DNA of 29,005 bases. Source: an uncultured Bacilli bacterium. GTDB taxonomy: Bacteria > Bacillota_I > Bacilli_A > RFN20 > CAG-631. Location: assembly GCA_934201705.1 (NCBI GenBank), contig CAKPXF010000030.1:1-29005 (forward strand). Direction: 5' to 3'. This document shows, one piece after another, positions 8,377 through 16,982 of the stretch. Each line of letters starts with the position of its first letter. The first letter of the stretch is position 1. A program made the position numbers and the translations under genes. The notes beneath the pieces were generated by a model that ran no database searches, was not told the origin of the DNA, and saw only the letters and a list, made by a program, of their open reading frames with translations.

Positions 8377-9651
8377 ATGAATATTAATAAAGAACTTACC
8401 AATAAATTTTATGAAAGCTATAATCCTTGTAATTGTGGTGATTGTAGATTTTTTATAAAGAATATTGAAAATAACCAAGCTAATATTTTTAAATATTTAA
8501 AATCATTTAATATTAATCCATTAAAGCCATATGAATTAGTATCAATACTTAATGAAAAAGATAAAATGATTGAATATTTAGATTGTGTTTATGTGGTATT
8601 TGGAACTATTGATAATGCAATTGAAACTACAATTGATGGTATAAAAATAACATCTTGTAATAAAGAAAGATATCCGTTATTAAAAACAAATGACGAGTAT
8701 TTTTTAATAACATTTGGACCAGTATATATGAACTATTCTTATACACTTAATCGCCATTTAACATTGGATGATAAAATTCAAATTATTAAAAAAGCTATTG
8801 ATGATGTTGATCCTATGAAACTGTTAGCAATTGATTGTCCAAAGGATGAATATATTAATGAAGCAACAATAATTGCTAAAAAGATGAAGAATAATGAACT
8901 AACAGTTAAATGTCTTAAAGAAGTATTTAAAAAGCAATTTAATGAAAGCATAAGCTTAAAGGAATGTATTGCTATTGCAAGTAAAGTTAACATTTATTTA
9001 CATGGTACTGATTATTTTAAGAATATTGAAGAAAATGAAATATTTAAAGATAAAATTACTATAAATGATAATGAAATTATCTTAAAGATACATGATAGTT
9101 TTATTGCTAGCTATAACGGCTATAATATTTATATTAATAATAAGCTTTATAGTAAAGTAAAAGAGCAAGAAATATTTGATTATTTTTATGACTTTTTAAT
9201 GAATGATGATATTATATATATTCAATATGAAAGTTTAAAGTTAAAAACAAAATGTTTTAAAATGATTAATAAATCAAATTATTCATATCAAAAATTAAAA
9301 GAGAAAAATATTGAATTAATTTTTGATAACAAAAAGCTTATATATTCAAAAAAAATAAATAAAGATGAAATAATAAAAATAATGTTTAATGAACCAACAA
9401 TAGAACAATCTGAAAAAACATTTTATTCCTTAGATAAAACACAAAGATTAGTAGCCTTTAAAAATAATGTAAAAAGTTATTCTTATTATATAGAAAAACT
9501 AATAATACTAGATAAATATGAGGCATATTTCCTTAAAAAGAATGCCTATTGGGAACCACAATATGTTTGTACATCATTTTATGAAAATATAAATGATTTA
9601 TTAAAAGACATAAATGTATTAATTCAAGGTTGGACTGAAGAAATAAAATAG
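8377..9651 (+). CDS. Hypothetical three-part protein with CxCxxC and a DUF1871-like segment
   Basis: This 424-aa cytoplasmic protein appears to have three parts. Residues 1-125 start with YNPCNCGDCRFFIKNI (Cys18, Cys20, Cys23) and include a YVVFGT strand; similar free-standing CxCxxC proteins occur in Firmicutes without a known role. Residues about 130-210 contain DPMKLLAIDCPKDEY (Asp145, Asp157, Glu158, Tyr159), which resembles the WDP...PxDEY pattern of DUF1871. Residues 210-424 are mixed strand and helix, tyrosine- and lysine-rich, and unrecognised. No export signal is seen. A weak GGTGG at 8369-8372 precedes the ATG. It stands between the island and the GH3 gene, and its function cannot be named. 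Such domain strings are sometimes found in polymorphic-toxin immunity arrays. Confidence 0.7.
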   Translation: MNINKELTNKFYESYNPCNCGDCRFFIKNIENNQANIFKYLKSFNINPLKPYELVSILNEKDKMIEYLDCVYVVFGTIDNAIETTIDGIKITSCNKERYPLLKTNDEYFLITFGPVYMNYSYTLNRHLTLDDKIQIIKKAIDDVDPMKLLAIDCPKDEYINEATIIAKKMKNNELTVKCLKEVFKKQFNESISLKECIAIASKVNIYLHGTDYFKNIEENEIFKDKITINDNEIILKIHDSFIASYNGYNIYINNKLYSKVKEQEIFDYFYDFLMNDDIIYIQYESLKLKTKCFKMINKSNYSYQKLKEKNIELIFDNKKLIYSKKINKDEIIKIMFNEPTIEQSEKTFYSLDKTQRLVAFKNNVKSYSYYIEKLIILDKYEAYFLKKNAYWEPQYVCTSFYENINDLLKDINVLIQGWTEEIK

Positions 9652-9742
9652 TACTAATAAGTTTATATTTGTATATATAAATTTTTAAAAATTTATAAAA
9701 TTATATATTTTCAATAAATTTAATTATTTTAAAAATTAAATA

Positions 9743-9751
9743 TGCTATACT
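9743..9751 (+). promoter_or_regulatory. Extended -10 promoter of the GH3 gene
   Basis: TGCTATACT (TG 9743-9744, TATACT 9746-9751) gives a predicted start near 9758. That leaves a short leader with GAAAGG (9766-9771) before ATG 9783, and it rules out the in-frame TTG at 9756 as the start codon. Confidence 0.5.
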
Positions 9752-9782
9752 ATCCTTGCAAAATAGAAAGGTAATAAAACTG

Positions 9783-11765
9783 ATGAAAAAAATAACAATA
9801 AACGATTTAAGCATTGAAGAAAAATTAAGATTAATATGTGCTTATGATAGCTGGCAAACAGTAACATTTGATAATAAATTACCAAAAGTAAAGGTATCTG
9901 ATGGTCCAGTTGGCTTAAGAACAATGGTTAAGGATGAAAATAATAATGAAATAACATTAAAAAGTATTTCATATCCTTCAGTTTCTTGCTTAGCTAATAC
10001 GTTTAATAAAGAGCTTGCTTATAAAATGGGAGAAGCTTTAGCTAATGATGCTATAGAAAGAGATGTTGATATTTTATTAGCTCCAGGAGTAAATATAAAA
10101 AGAAATCCTTTAAATGGAAGAAATTTTGAATATTTTAGTGAAGATCCATATCTTGCTGGAATGCTTGCTAAACAATATATTTTAGGCTTACAGGATAATC
10201 ATATTGGAGCATGTATTAAGCATTTTTGCTGTAATAATTTAGAATATAATAGATTTTATCAATCAAGTGAGGTTGATGTTAGAACACTACATGAAATATA
10301 TTATAAGCCATTTGAAATAGCACTTCACGCTAATCCTTATACTATTATGTGTAGCTATAATCGTATAAATGGAGAATATGCTAGTGAATATAAGGTTGGC
10401 TTTGATACATTAAGAAATTCATTTAATTATAAAGGAGTTATTATTTCAGATTGGGATGCAGTAAGAAATAGAGCAAAATCATTAAACGCTGGCCTTGATA
10501 TTGAATTTCCATATAGTGAAAGAAATTATAAGCAATTACTAGAGGATTATAAAAATAATAAAGTTGATGAAGAATGCTTAAATAATTCAGTTAATAATAT
10601 TTTGAATCTTATTTATAAATGTAATGATGATAAACAAAAAAGAAAAATAACATTAAGCTTTGATGAAAGAGTAAAAATTGCTAAAGAATTAGCTAAAGAA
10701 AGTATTGTATTACTTAAAAATGATGATAATATATTACCTTTAAAGGAAAATACCTCTATTGCTTTAAGTGGTTGCTATGCTAAAGGAAAAGAAAATTTTG
10801 TTGTCGGTGGTGGAAGTTCTTTTGTAAGATGGATTGATAAGGAATTTGATTTAGAAAAGGAATTAAAGGAAAGATTTGCTCATGTTGACTATGAAAGAGC
10901 ATTTTATGTTAATAGTGTTGCTAATCATGGCTCAAATATATGTAATCCATTAAAAAGTCAAAATAATGCCTTAAGCAATGATGTTAATATTATTTGTGTT
11001 GGTACAGGTCCATTTTATGAATACGAAAGCGGAGATAGAGAAACTATTAAATTAAGTGTTGTTCAAGAAAGAGCAATTTTAACCTTAGCTTCTTTAAATC
11101 CTAATACAATAGTAGTTATCTTTGCTGGTAGTGCAGTTGATATTTCCTCATTTAAGGATAAAGTTAAAGCTATTATATATGCTGGCTTTTGTGGACAATA
11201 TGGTGATGAAGCAATTGTTGATGTTATAAGTGGTAAAGCTTGCCCAAATGGAAGATTAAGTGAAACATTTGCTAATCATCTTGAAGATATAAAAGCAGTT
11301 AATTCTTACATTGATGGAAGAATAACATGCTATAGTGAAGGCTTAGATGTTGGCTATCGTTACTTTTTAAAGCATCAGGATAAAGCTATGTATCCATTTG
11401 GCTATGGATTATCTTATGCTAGCTTTAAATATGAAAATTTAAATGTTAGTGTTACTGAAAGTAAAATAAAAATAAGCTTTGTTATTACTAATACATCAGC
11501 TTATGATGCTAAAGAGGTAATACAAATATATGCTAGTGAAATGCTAAGTAAGGTATATAGGCCTATAAGAGAACTAAAAGCCTTTGATAAGGTCTTTATC
11601 AAAGCAAATGAAAGTAAAAAAGTTGAAATGACAATAAATAAAGAGGATTTAACATATTATTCAATAGGTACAAATTCTATGGAGGTAAATCCTGGAGTTT
11701 ATAAAATTGAAATATGTAAGGATGCATTTACACCAATTTTAACAAAAACAATCAAAATAATTTAA
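9783..11765 (+). CDS. Glycoside hydrolase family 3, beta-glucosidase-like
   Basis: The 660-aa enzyme should release terminal beta-linked glucose or related sugars inside the cell, as no signal peptide is present. The GH3 N-terminal barrel shows KVSDGPVGLR, LAPGVNIKRNPLNGRNFEYFSEDP, a KHF motif (CIKHFCCNN) and the nucleophile motif VIISDWDAV (Asp223). The second alpha/beta domain begins at KESIVLLKNDDNILPL, and the C-terminal fibronectin-III-like domain follows YPFGYGLSYASF. Domain order and length are those of bacterial BglX-type enzymes, but substrate cannot be decided. An in-frame TTG at 9756 would add nine residues; ATG 9783 is preferred because of GAAAGG at 9766-9771 and the promoter position. 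It has its own promoter and no sugar transporter beside it. Confidence 0.9.
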   Translation: MKKITINDLSIEEKLRLICAYDSWQTVTFDNKLPKVKVSDGPVGLRTMVKDENNNEITLKSISYPSVSCLANTFNKELAYKMGEALANDAIERDVDILLAPGVNIKRNPLNGRNFEYFSEDPYLAGMLAKQYILGLQDNHIGACIKHFCCNNLEYNRFYQSSEVDVRTLHEIYYKPFEIALHANPYTIMCSYNRINGEYASEYKVGFDTLRNSFNYKGVIISDWDAVRNRAKSLNAGLDIEFPYSERNYKQLLEDYKNNKVDEECLNNSVNNILNLIYKCNDDKQKRKITLSFDERVKIAKELAKESIVLLKNDDNILPLKENTSIALSGCYAKGKENFVVGGGSSFVRWIDKEFDLEKELKERFAHVDYERAFYVNSVANHGSNICNPLKSQNNALSNDVNIICVGTGPFYEYESGDRETIKLSVVQERAILTLASLNPNTIVVIFAGSAVDISSFKDKVKAIIYAGFCGQYGDEAIVDVISGKACPNGRLSETFANHLEDIKAVNSYIDGRITCYSEGLDVGYRYFLKHQDKAMYPFGYGLSYASFKYENLNVSVTESKIKISFVITNTSAYDAKEVIQIYASEMLSKVYRPIRELKAFDKVFIKANESKKVEMTINKEDLTYYSIGTNSMEVNPGVYKIEICKDAFTPILTKTIKII

Positions 11766-11813
11766 TTATTTTAATTTATATGGTAATATTAATACAAACG
11801 GAGAGTGAATTAT

Positions 11814-13052
11814 ATGTATTGTAAAAAATGTGGATTTCAAATTCCAGATGGTAAAAGTATTTGTCCTTTTTGTGGAACAAATAATAATGAAACGCCAAAC
11901 CAAGTAAATAAGGAGTATAAGCCAGTAGATGAAAACACAATGGCTGAGCTAAGAAATAGCTTTGGCTATATTGATCTTAAAACGCAATTTTTCCATCATA
12001 TTTTAATTGCTGCTGGTGGCTATCTATTAATGTATGTTTTAATGCTTGTTGCTTCAACAATTGCTATAGCAATCTATTCAAATAAATATGATTTTTCATG
12101 TATGAATGGAAATGCTCAAGCATGTAGTATTGCAGTTAAAAATGTTTATACTAAAATTTCATCAATTGGCCAGGTTGTAGCAGAGCTACTAGTGGTTGCT
12201 ATACTTGTTATTATCTTTAGAAAGCATTTAAAAACCTTCTTTAAAGAGGCTAAGGATAAGGTAACATGGAAATACTTTGGAATAGGCCTAGCTATTATGT
12301 ATGGTGGAAATATGGTATATAATATGCTTATAACTATTCTTGGCTTATCATCAACTAGTAGTAATCAAAATGCTGTAAATGAAGTAATATTTGGAGCTCC
12401 ACTATTAGGATTTTTGTTTGTAGTATTAGCAGCGCCATTATTTGAAGAAATTATCTTTAGATTCGGTATTTTTAGATCATTTACTTTTAAAAATAAAAAG
12501 CTTGAAAAAATAGGTGTGTTTTTAACAGCATTAATCTTTGCTTCAGTTCATATGGTAGCAACATTCCAAACAGTTGCTAAGGGTCCTGTATGTATGGTTG
12601 AACTATCTGGTGAAATATATGAAAATGCTGAAAAATCATATCTAATTGATAATAATTTAGATCATAAGATAATTGTTTATGATAAAGATATGAATGTCTT
12701 AAAAGAAGTAAATGTAAAAGCTGATACTAATGACTTTAAAAATGGTACAAGTATTTCTTTAGTAAATTATAAATATCATAAAGGCGATAAATTATACCTA
12801 TCAATAGATGGAAAAATGATTGAAGAAAAAATTGGAGTTACTAACATTGAATCTCCTGTACCTACATATTATTATAACTATTCAGCCTATGATGTTTTAT
12901 CAAGTGATTTATTATCATTTCCAACTTATTTAATCGGAGCCTTTGCTTTAACATATGCTTGCTATAAATCTAAGAATTTAATAACTTCAATATTAATGCA
13001 TATGACATATAATGGCTTATCATTCTTCCTAATTATCTTAATGGGAATATAA
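11814..13052 (+). CDS. CPBP-family intramembrane metalloprotease with zinc ribbon and large insert
   Basis: This 413-aa membrane protein starts with a zinc ribbon (MYCKKCG, then CPFCG), followed by a linker and several hydrophobic segments. The CPBP (Abi/Rce1) motifs are EEIIFR (Glu211, Glu212, Arg216), FASVH (His246) and HMTYN (His396, Asn400). His246 and His396 are 150 residues apart, whereas they are usually some 40-50 apart. The excess (about 258-350) is polar and strand-rich, with runs such as HKIIVYDKDMN and GDKLYLSIDGK, so an extra beta domain appears to be inserted. GGAG at 11800-11803 fits ATG 11814 and is too close to the in-frame GTG at 11805. Substrate is unknown; family members process lipidated proteins or confer bacteriocin immunity. 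Confidence 0.85.
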   Translation: MYCKKCGFQIPDGKSICPFCGTNNNETPNQVNKEYKPVDENTMAELRNSFGYIDLKTQFFHHILIAAGGYLLMYVLMLVASTIAIAIYSNKYDFSCMNGNAQACSIAVKNVYTKISSIGQVVAELLVVAILVIIFRKHLKTFFKEAKDKVTWKYFGIGLAIMYGGNMVYNMLITILGLSSTSSNQNAVNEVIFGAPLLGFLFVVLAAPLFEEIIFRFGIFRSFTFKNKKLEKIGVFLTALIFASVHMVATFQTVAKGPVCMVELSGEIYENAEKSYLIDNNLDHKIIVYDKDMNVLKEVNVKADTNDFKNGTSISLVNYKYHKGDKLYLSIDGKMIEEKIGVTNIESPVPTYYYNYSAYDVLSSDLLSFPTYLIGAFALTYACYKSKNLITSILMHMTYNGLSFFLIILMGI

Positions 13053-13058
13053 AAACTT

Positions 13059-13087
13059 GAAAGATTGTTCTAATCTTTCTTTTTTTT
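13059..13087 (+). terminator. Rho-independent terminator after the CPBP gene
   Basis: GAAAGATT (13059-13066) pairs perfectly with AATCTTTC (13072-13079) across a 5-nt loop, followed by eight Ts. It ends the GH3/CPBP side and insulates the sporulation gene that follows. Confidence 0.85.
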
Positions 13088-13123
13088 ACATATCATTTTA
13101 TTGATAAAAAAGGAGAAGAAAGT

Positions 13124-14590
13124 GTGGACACATTAGAATTATTAAAAAATATTGGAAATAGAACGAATAGTGATATATATGTTGGCGTTGTAGGACCAGT
13201 AAGAAGTGGAAAATCAACATTTATTAGAAAGTTCATGGAATTAGTTGTACTTGAAAATATAACTGATGAAAATGAAAAAAGAAGAGCAATTGATGAATTA
13301 CCACAAGCTGGACTTGGAAAGCAAATAATGACTTGTGAGCCAAAGTTTGTACCAAATAATGCTATCAGCATAAAGGTTGATGAAAGCTTATTTGTAAATG
13401 TAAGGCTTGTAGATTGCGTTGGCTATGTTTTTGATGAAGCTTTAGGCTTTAAGGATAATGAACAAATTAGAATGGTAAAAACACCATGGTTTGAAGAAGC
13501 TATTCCTTTTGATGAAGCAGCTAAAATTGGTACAAATAAGGTTATCAATGATCATTCAACTATAGGAATTGTTTTAACAACAGATGGTAGTATAGTTGAT
13601 ATTCCTCGTTCTGCGTATGTTAAAGCTGAAGAGGATGTAATTAATGAATTAAAAGGTATTAATAAGCCATTTATTGTAGTTATTAATAGTAAAAATCCTG
13701 AAAGTGAAGAAGCTTTAAAGGTAAAAGAAGAAATAGAAACAAAATATAATGTTAGTGCTATTTTAATGTCTGTTGAAAACATGAAGCAAGAGGATGCAAC
13801 AAATGTTTTATTAACAGCATTATATGAATTCCCAGTAAATAATGTAGATATTATAACACCAAAATGGATTAGTGTTTTAGATGATGAAAACGAATTAAAG
13901 ATTTCCTTTAAAAATACTATTTCCGAAGCTTTAGTTGAATGTAAAAAGGTTAAAGATGCTAAAAAAATGGCTGAAATGATAAAGGAAAATGAAAATGTTA
14001 AAAGTGCTGATATTACCTTAATTGATACAGCAACTGGTGATGTTACTATTACCCTTGAAGCTGTTGATGGCTTATATGAGCAAATATTAAATCAAATCCT
14101 TGATACACCAATAAATGATAAGGCTGATTTAATTAAAATCCTTCAAGATTATAAGATGTATTCAAAGAAACTTGCTAATTTAATTCCAGCTCTTAATGAA
14201 GCAAAGGAAACTGGTTATGGTGTTGCTTATCCACAAACTAAAGATATTGAACTATCAGCACCAGAATTAATTAAGCAAAATAATCGTTATGGTATTCAAA
14301 TAACAGCTAAGGCTCCAGCAATCCATATGATAAGAGTTGATATTGAAGATTCATTCTCACCAATTCTAGGTTCAAAGCAACAAGCTGAAGCTATGATTGA
14401 TTATTTAAATCAAGATAGTGAAAATATTACTTCAATGAATATGTTTGGAAGGCCATTAATTGATATGCTAAGTGATGGCATTAATGCTAAGCTACAAAAC
14501 CTTCCTGATAATTGTAAGCAAAAGATGCAGCATGCTATTAAAATAGCTTCAACTAAGCAAAAAAATAATATCATAGTATTTGTTTTTTAA
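13124..14590 (+). CDS. spoIVA: Stage IV sporulation protein A, spore coat morphogenetic ATPase
   Basis: SpoIVA polymerises on the outer forespore membrane using ATP and forms the base layer of the spore coat. This 488-aa protein aligns along its whole length with B. subtilis SpoIVA (492 aa). Shared stretches include DIYVGVVGPVRSGKSTFI (Walker A, Lys30, the same number as in B. subtilis), ELPQAGLGKQIMT, EPKFVPN, RLVDCVGY, TPWFEE, HSTIGIVLTTDGS and the C-terminal APAIHMIRVDIE. The start is GTG 13124 behind AGGAG (13111-13115). CATATCAT at 13089-13096 loosely resembles a sigma-E -10 but has no matching -35. hup follows, as in B. subtilis (spoIVA-hbs). It is the clearest sign that this organism, or its recent ancestor, makes endospores. 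Confidence 0.96.
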   Translation: MDTLELLKNIGNRTNSDIYVGVVGPVRSGKSTFIRKFMELVVLENITDENEKRRAIDELPQAGLGKQIMTCEPKFVPNNAISIKVDESLFVNVRLVDCVGYVFDEALGFKDNEQIRMVKTPWFEEAIPFDEAAKIGTNKVINDHSTIGIVLTTDGSIVDIPRSAYVKAEEDVINELKGINKPFIVVINSKNPESEEALKVKEEIETKYNVSAILMSVENMKQEDATNVLLTALYEFPVNNVDIITPKWISVLDDENELKISFKNTISEALVECKKVKDAKKMAEMIKENENVKSADITLIDTATGDVTITLEAVDGLYEQILNQILDTPINDKADLIKILQDYKMYSKKLANLIPALNEAKETGYGVAYPQTKDIELSAPELIKQNNRYGIQITAKAPAIHMIRVDIEDSFSPILGSKQQAEAMIDYLNQDSENITSMNMFGRPLIDMLSDGINAKLQNLPDNCKQKMQHAIKIASTKQKNNIIVFVF

Positions 14591-14631
14591 AATAAAATTC
14601 GTTTTCTAAATGTCTCCTTTAATTTTTTAAC

Positions 14632-14660
14632 TTTACTAGTAAAAAAAAATAATATATAAT
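14632..14660 (+). promoter_or_regulatory. SigA-type promoter of hup
   Basis: TTTACT (14632-14637) and TATAAT (14655-14660) are separated by exactly 17 bp. Transcription would start near 14667, with AGGAG at about 14691-14695 before the HU start codon. This gives hup its own vegetative promoter, separate from spoIVA. Confidence 0.75.
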
Positions 14661-14704
14661 GTTATTATAAGGCTATATAAAGGCAAAAAAAGGAGATTGA
14701 CACT

Positions 14705-14977
14705 ATGAATAAAAGAGACTTAATTGAGAAGATAGCTGTTGAAAATAATATTACTAAAGTTAAAGCTGAAGCTATGGTAAATGCAGTATTCTCAACTATC
14801 GTTGATGAATTAAAAGCTGGCGAAGTTGTAAAGGTTCCAAAATTTGGTAGCTTCGTTGTTAAAACACGTAAGCAAAGAGTAGCTGTAATTCCAAATACAG
14901 AAAAAAGAGTACTTGTTCCATCTTATAGAATTGCTGGATTCCGTCCTGCTAAGAACTTAAAGGATCAAGTAAAATAA
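14705..14977 (+). CDS. hup: DNA-binding protein HU
   Basis: This is a 90-aa nucleoid protein of the HU family that bends and compacts DNA as a dimer. The helical N-terminus (MNKRDLIEKIAVENNITKVK), the KVPKFGSF turn, the beta arm with Pro in VIPNTEK and the closing AGFRPAKNLKDQVK are all typical. The arm is slightly unusual (RKQRVAVIPNTEKRVLVPS) but full length. It stands directly after spoIVA, as hbs does in B. subtilis. Its own promoter (14632-14660), strong ribosome binding site and terminator (15003-15040) make it a single-gene unit, as expected for an abundant protein. Confidence 0.96.
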   Translation: MNKRDLIEKIAVENNITKVKAEAMVNAVFSTIVDELKAGEVVKVPKFGSFVVKTRKQRVAVIPNTEKRVLVPSYRIAGFRPAKNLKDQVK

Positions 14978-15002
14978 TTTAGCTTTATTAACTAATATTA
15001 AG

Positions 15003-15040
15003 AAAAAGTAATTTTTAACGAATTACTTTTTTTCTTTTTT
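15003..15040 (+). terminator. Rho-independent terminator after hup
   Basis: AAAAAGTAATT (15003-15013) pairs perfectly with AATTACTTTTT (15021-15031) around a 7-nt loop, with a long T-rich tail to 15040. The A-rich 5' arm also makes it a possible bidirectional terminator. Confidence 0.85.
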
Positions 15041-15064
15041 CATATTTTTTAATAGGTGATTATA

Positions 15065-15694
15065 ATGAAAATAGCTCTTTGTGGATATAAAGGAAAGGTT
15101 GGAAAAGAGGTTTATTCCTTATTAAAGGAAAATAAATATAAGGTAATTGGTGTTGATATTGATAGTAAGCCATTACATGAAATTATTGAACATGTTGATT
15201 TAGTAATTGATTTTACTAATAAAAATCAAGCCTTAAAGCATATTTATACTTGTATTGATTATCATAAACCATTTATTTGTGGAACAACCTCTTTTACAAG
15301 TTTAGAATTAGCTTTAATAAAGAAATTATGTAATAAAGAAAATGTAAAAGGCATAATATGCTATAACTTTGCTATACCTATAAATATTATTTTAAAGCAA
15401 ATAGATTATTTTAAAAAATACTTTACTGAAATGGAATATATTGATATTCATCATGTCTCAAAAATCGATAAGGTATCAGGTACAACCTATTTATTTTTAT
15501 TAAAAAATGATAAATTTATAGTAAAATCCTATAAAACACATAAAAATACCATAGTTTATATTATTAAAATGCTAGCAAAATATGATAAAATGATAATAAC
15601 ATATATAGTAGATGACAGAAAGGCATTTGCTATAGGATTATTAAACTATTTAAAAACTAAGGATGAAGGTTTAATAACTAATTTACTAGAATAA
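15065..15694 (+). CDS. dapB: 4-hydroxy-tetrahydrodipicolinate reductase, short and diverged
   Basis: DapB reduces hydroxy-tetrahydrodipicolinate with NAD(P)H on the lysine/diaminopimelate route. The protein has a nucleotide-binding start (MKIALCGYKGKVGKEV), DLVIDFT, PFICGTTSF and the catalytic signature IDIHHVSKIDKVSGTT (His129, His130, Lys133, Asp135, Ser138-Thr140), matching the HHxxKxDxxSGT of the family. It is only 210 aa, where 240-270 is usual. After the signature it lacks the usual RxGxxxGxH segment and instead reads a Lys/Ile-rich sequence ending FAIGLLNYL. AGGTG (15054-15058) fits ATG 15065; an in-frame GTG at 15056 overlaps that site. It is the first gene of a tight run dapB-cca-dnaD-nth, a compacted form of the B. 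subtilis order. Activity is likely but unproven. Confidence 0.82.
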   Translation: MKIALCGYKGKVGKEVYSLLKENKYKVIGVDIDSKPLHEIIEHVDLVIDFTNKNQALKHIYTCIDYHKPFICGTTSFTSLELALIKKLCNKENVKGIICYNFAIPINIILKQIDYFKKYFTEMEYIDIHHVSKIDKVSGTTYLFLLKNDKFIVKSYKTHKNTIVYIIKMLAKYDKMIITYIVDDRKAFAIGLLNYLKTKDEGLITNLLE

Positions 15695-15695
15695 T

Positions 15696-16364
15696 ATGGA
15701 TATAAAAAAAATAAAAGAAGTAATAGAAATAATAAAGAAAAAGAAATATAAAGCTTATTTAGTTGGGGGCTCGTCTCGTGATTTTTTACTTCAAAGGAAT
15801 TTTTATGATATTGATATAGCTACATCAGCTCCACTTAATATTATTAAAAGCTTATTTGAAGTAGTTGAGGATAAAGGAAATAATTTAGGATCAATTAAAA
15901 TAAATTACAAAGGTATAATAATAGATATAACAAGATTTAGAATTGAAACCTATGATGATTCAATTTATCCACATATAAGTGAATTTGTAGATGATGAAGA
16001 AATAGATGCTAAAAGGCGAGACTTTACTATTAATGCTATATATTTAGATTTAACTAACAATGAAATAGTTGACCCATACAATGGAATTAAAGATTTATTT
16101 TCTTATACACTTAGATTAATAGGTGATGTAAATATAAGAATTAAAGAAGATCCAACTCGAATATTAAGAGGGCTTAGAATTGCTAGTAAATTAAACTTTA
16201 TTATTGAAGAAAATACTAAAAATGCTTTTATTTTAAATAAAGATGAATTAAAGCGATTAACAAAAAGTAAATATGAAAAAGAAATATTAAAAATGAAGGA
16301 TGAAATAGGAGAAGTTAAAGCTAATAAAATATTAGAAGAATATAAAATAAAGGAGAAGCTATGA
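15696..16364 (+). CDS. cca: tRNA CCA nucleotidyltransferase, minimal form
   Basis: CCA-adding enzymes build or repair the 3' CCA of tRNAs. The catalytic head is present: YLVGGSSRDFLL (24-32), the metal-binding pair DIDIATS (Asp38, Asp40), RRDFTINAI, DPYNGIKDL and the neck motif EDPTRILRGLRIASKL. The usual enzyme is about 390-450 aa with helical body and tail domains that hold the tRNA elbow. This one stops at 222 aa, soon after the neck. The stop TGA overlaps the dnaD ATG by 4 bp (ATGA), so the ending looks like a true gene end rather than a recent frameshift. The first Gly-Gly motif has Ser-Ser where Val/Leu-Arg neighbours are usual (GGSSRD). It starts 1 bp after dapB. Confidence 0.85.
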   Translation: MDIKKIKEVIEIIKKKKYKAYLVGGSSRDFLLQRNFYDIDIATSAPLNIIKSLFEVVEDKGNNLGSIKINYKGIIIDITRFRIETYDDSIYPHISEFVDDEEIDAKRRDFTINAIYLDLTNNEIVDPYNGIKDLFSYTLRLIGDVNIRIKEDPTRILRGLRIASKLNFIIEENTKNAFILNKDELKRLTKSKYEKEILKMKDEIGEVKANKILEEYKIKEKL

Positions 16365-16981
16365 ATATAAATCGTTATATTAATTTTGAAAGATTATTGA
16401 CATTAAATTATAAAAAAATTGGTTTATCAGATGATGAATTTGTTTTACTTTTAATTACTTATGAATTAGTACAAACAGGAACTGTCTTTGTAAATCCCTT
16501 AGATTTAGCTTTTTTATGTAATTTTACTCCAACGAAAATAGATGTTATTTACTCAGGATTAATTGCTAAAAAATATATTGAGAATCAATTTGATAATAAT
16601 AATACTATGTATACAAGCTTTGATGGAATTATTAAAAGATTACTTGATTGCTTAGATAATATTGTTGATACTCAGGATGCTTTAAGTAAAAAAGAAAAGA
16701 TTAAGGAAGAGGATTTGTTTAAATACATGCAAAAGTTCTTTTCTCGTCCTTTATCACCGCTTGAATATGATGTTATTCAAGGCTGGAAAAATAAAAAATA
16801 TGACTTTGAGCTTATAAAGGCTGCCTGTGAGCTAGCTATGCAAAATAATAACAAATCAATTAGATATATTGATACAATTATTTTTGAAGAAAACAAAAAG
16901 CAAGTGCTAGGACTTGAAGAATATCAAAAGAGCCAACAAGAAACAATAGAATTATCAAAGGTTGATTGGCTAAATAAGTAA
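16361..16981 (+). CDS. dnaD: DnaD-like replication initiation protein
   Basis: DnaD helps DnaA and DnaB-type loaders open and prime replication in low-GC Gram-positives. The 206-aa protein has the winged-helix N-domain (ELVQTGTVFVNPLDLAFLCNF...IDVIYSGLIAKKYI) and the C-terminal DDBH2 domain (FFSRPLSPLEYDVIQGWKNKKYDFELIKAACELAMQNN, then SIRYIDTIIF). Length is near the 232 aa of B. subtilis. AAGGAG lies before the ATG, which overlaps the cca stop by 4 bp. nth begins 1 bp after its stop, as dnaD-nth are adjacent in B. subtilis. Confidence 0.9.
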   Translation: MNINRYINFERLLTLNYKKIGLSDDEFVLLLITYELVQTGTVFVNPLDLAFLCNFTPTKIDVIYSGLIAKKYIENQFDNNNTMYTSFDGIIKRLLDCLDNIVDTQDALSKKEKIKEEDLFKYMQKFFSRPLSPLEYDVIQGWKNKKYDFELIKAACELAMQNNNKSIRYIDTIIFEENKKQVLGLEEYQKSQQETIELSKVDWLNK

Positions 16982-16982
16982 T

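Noticed and set aside
13093..13371. Leftward open frame opposite the start of spoIVA
   Set aside because: Antisense to conserved SpoIVA coding sequence; Ser/Phe-rich composition is that of a mirror frame.
15696..16364. Short cca as a frameshifted pseudogene
   Set aside because: The stop overlaps the next start in an ATGA junction, and no body-domain sequence continues in another frame because dnaD begins at once.
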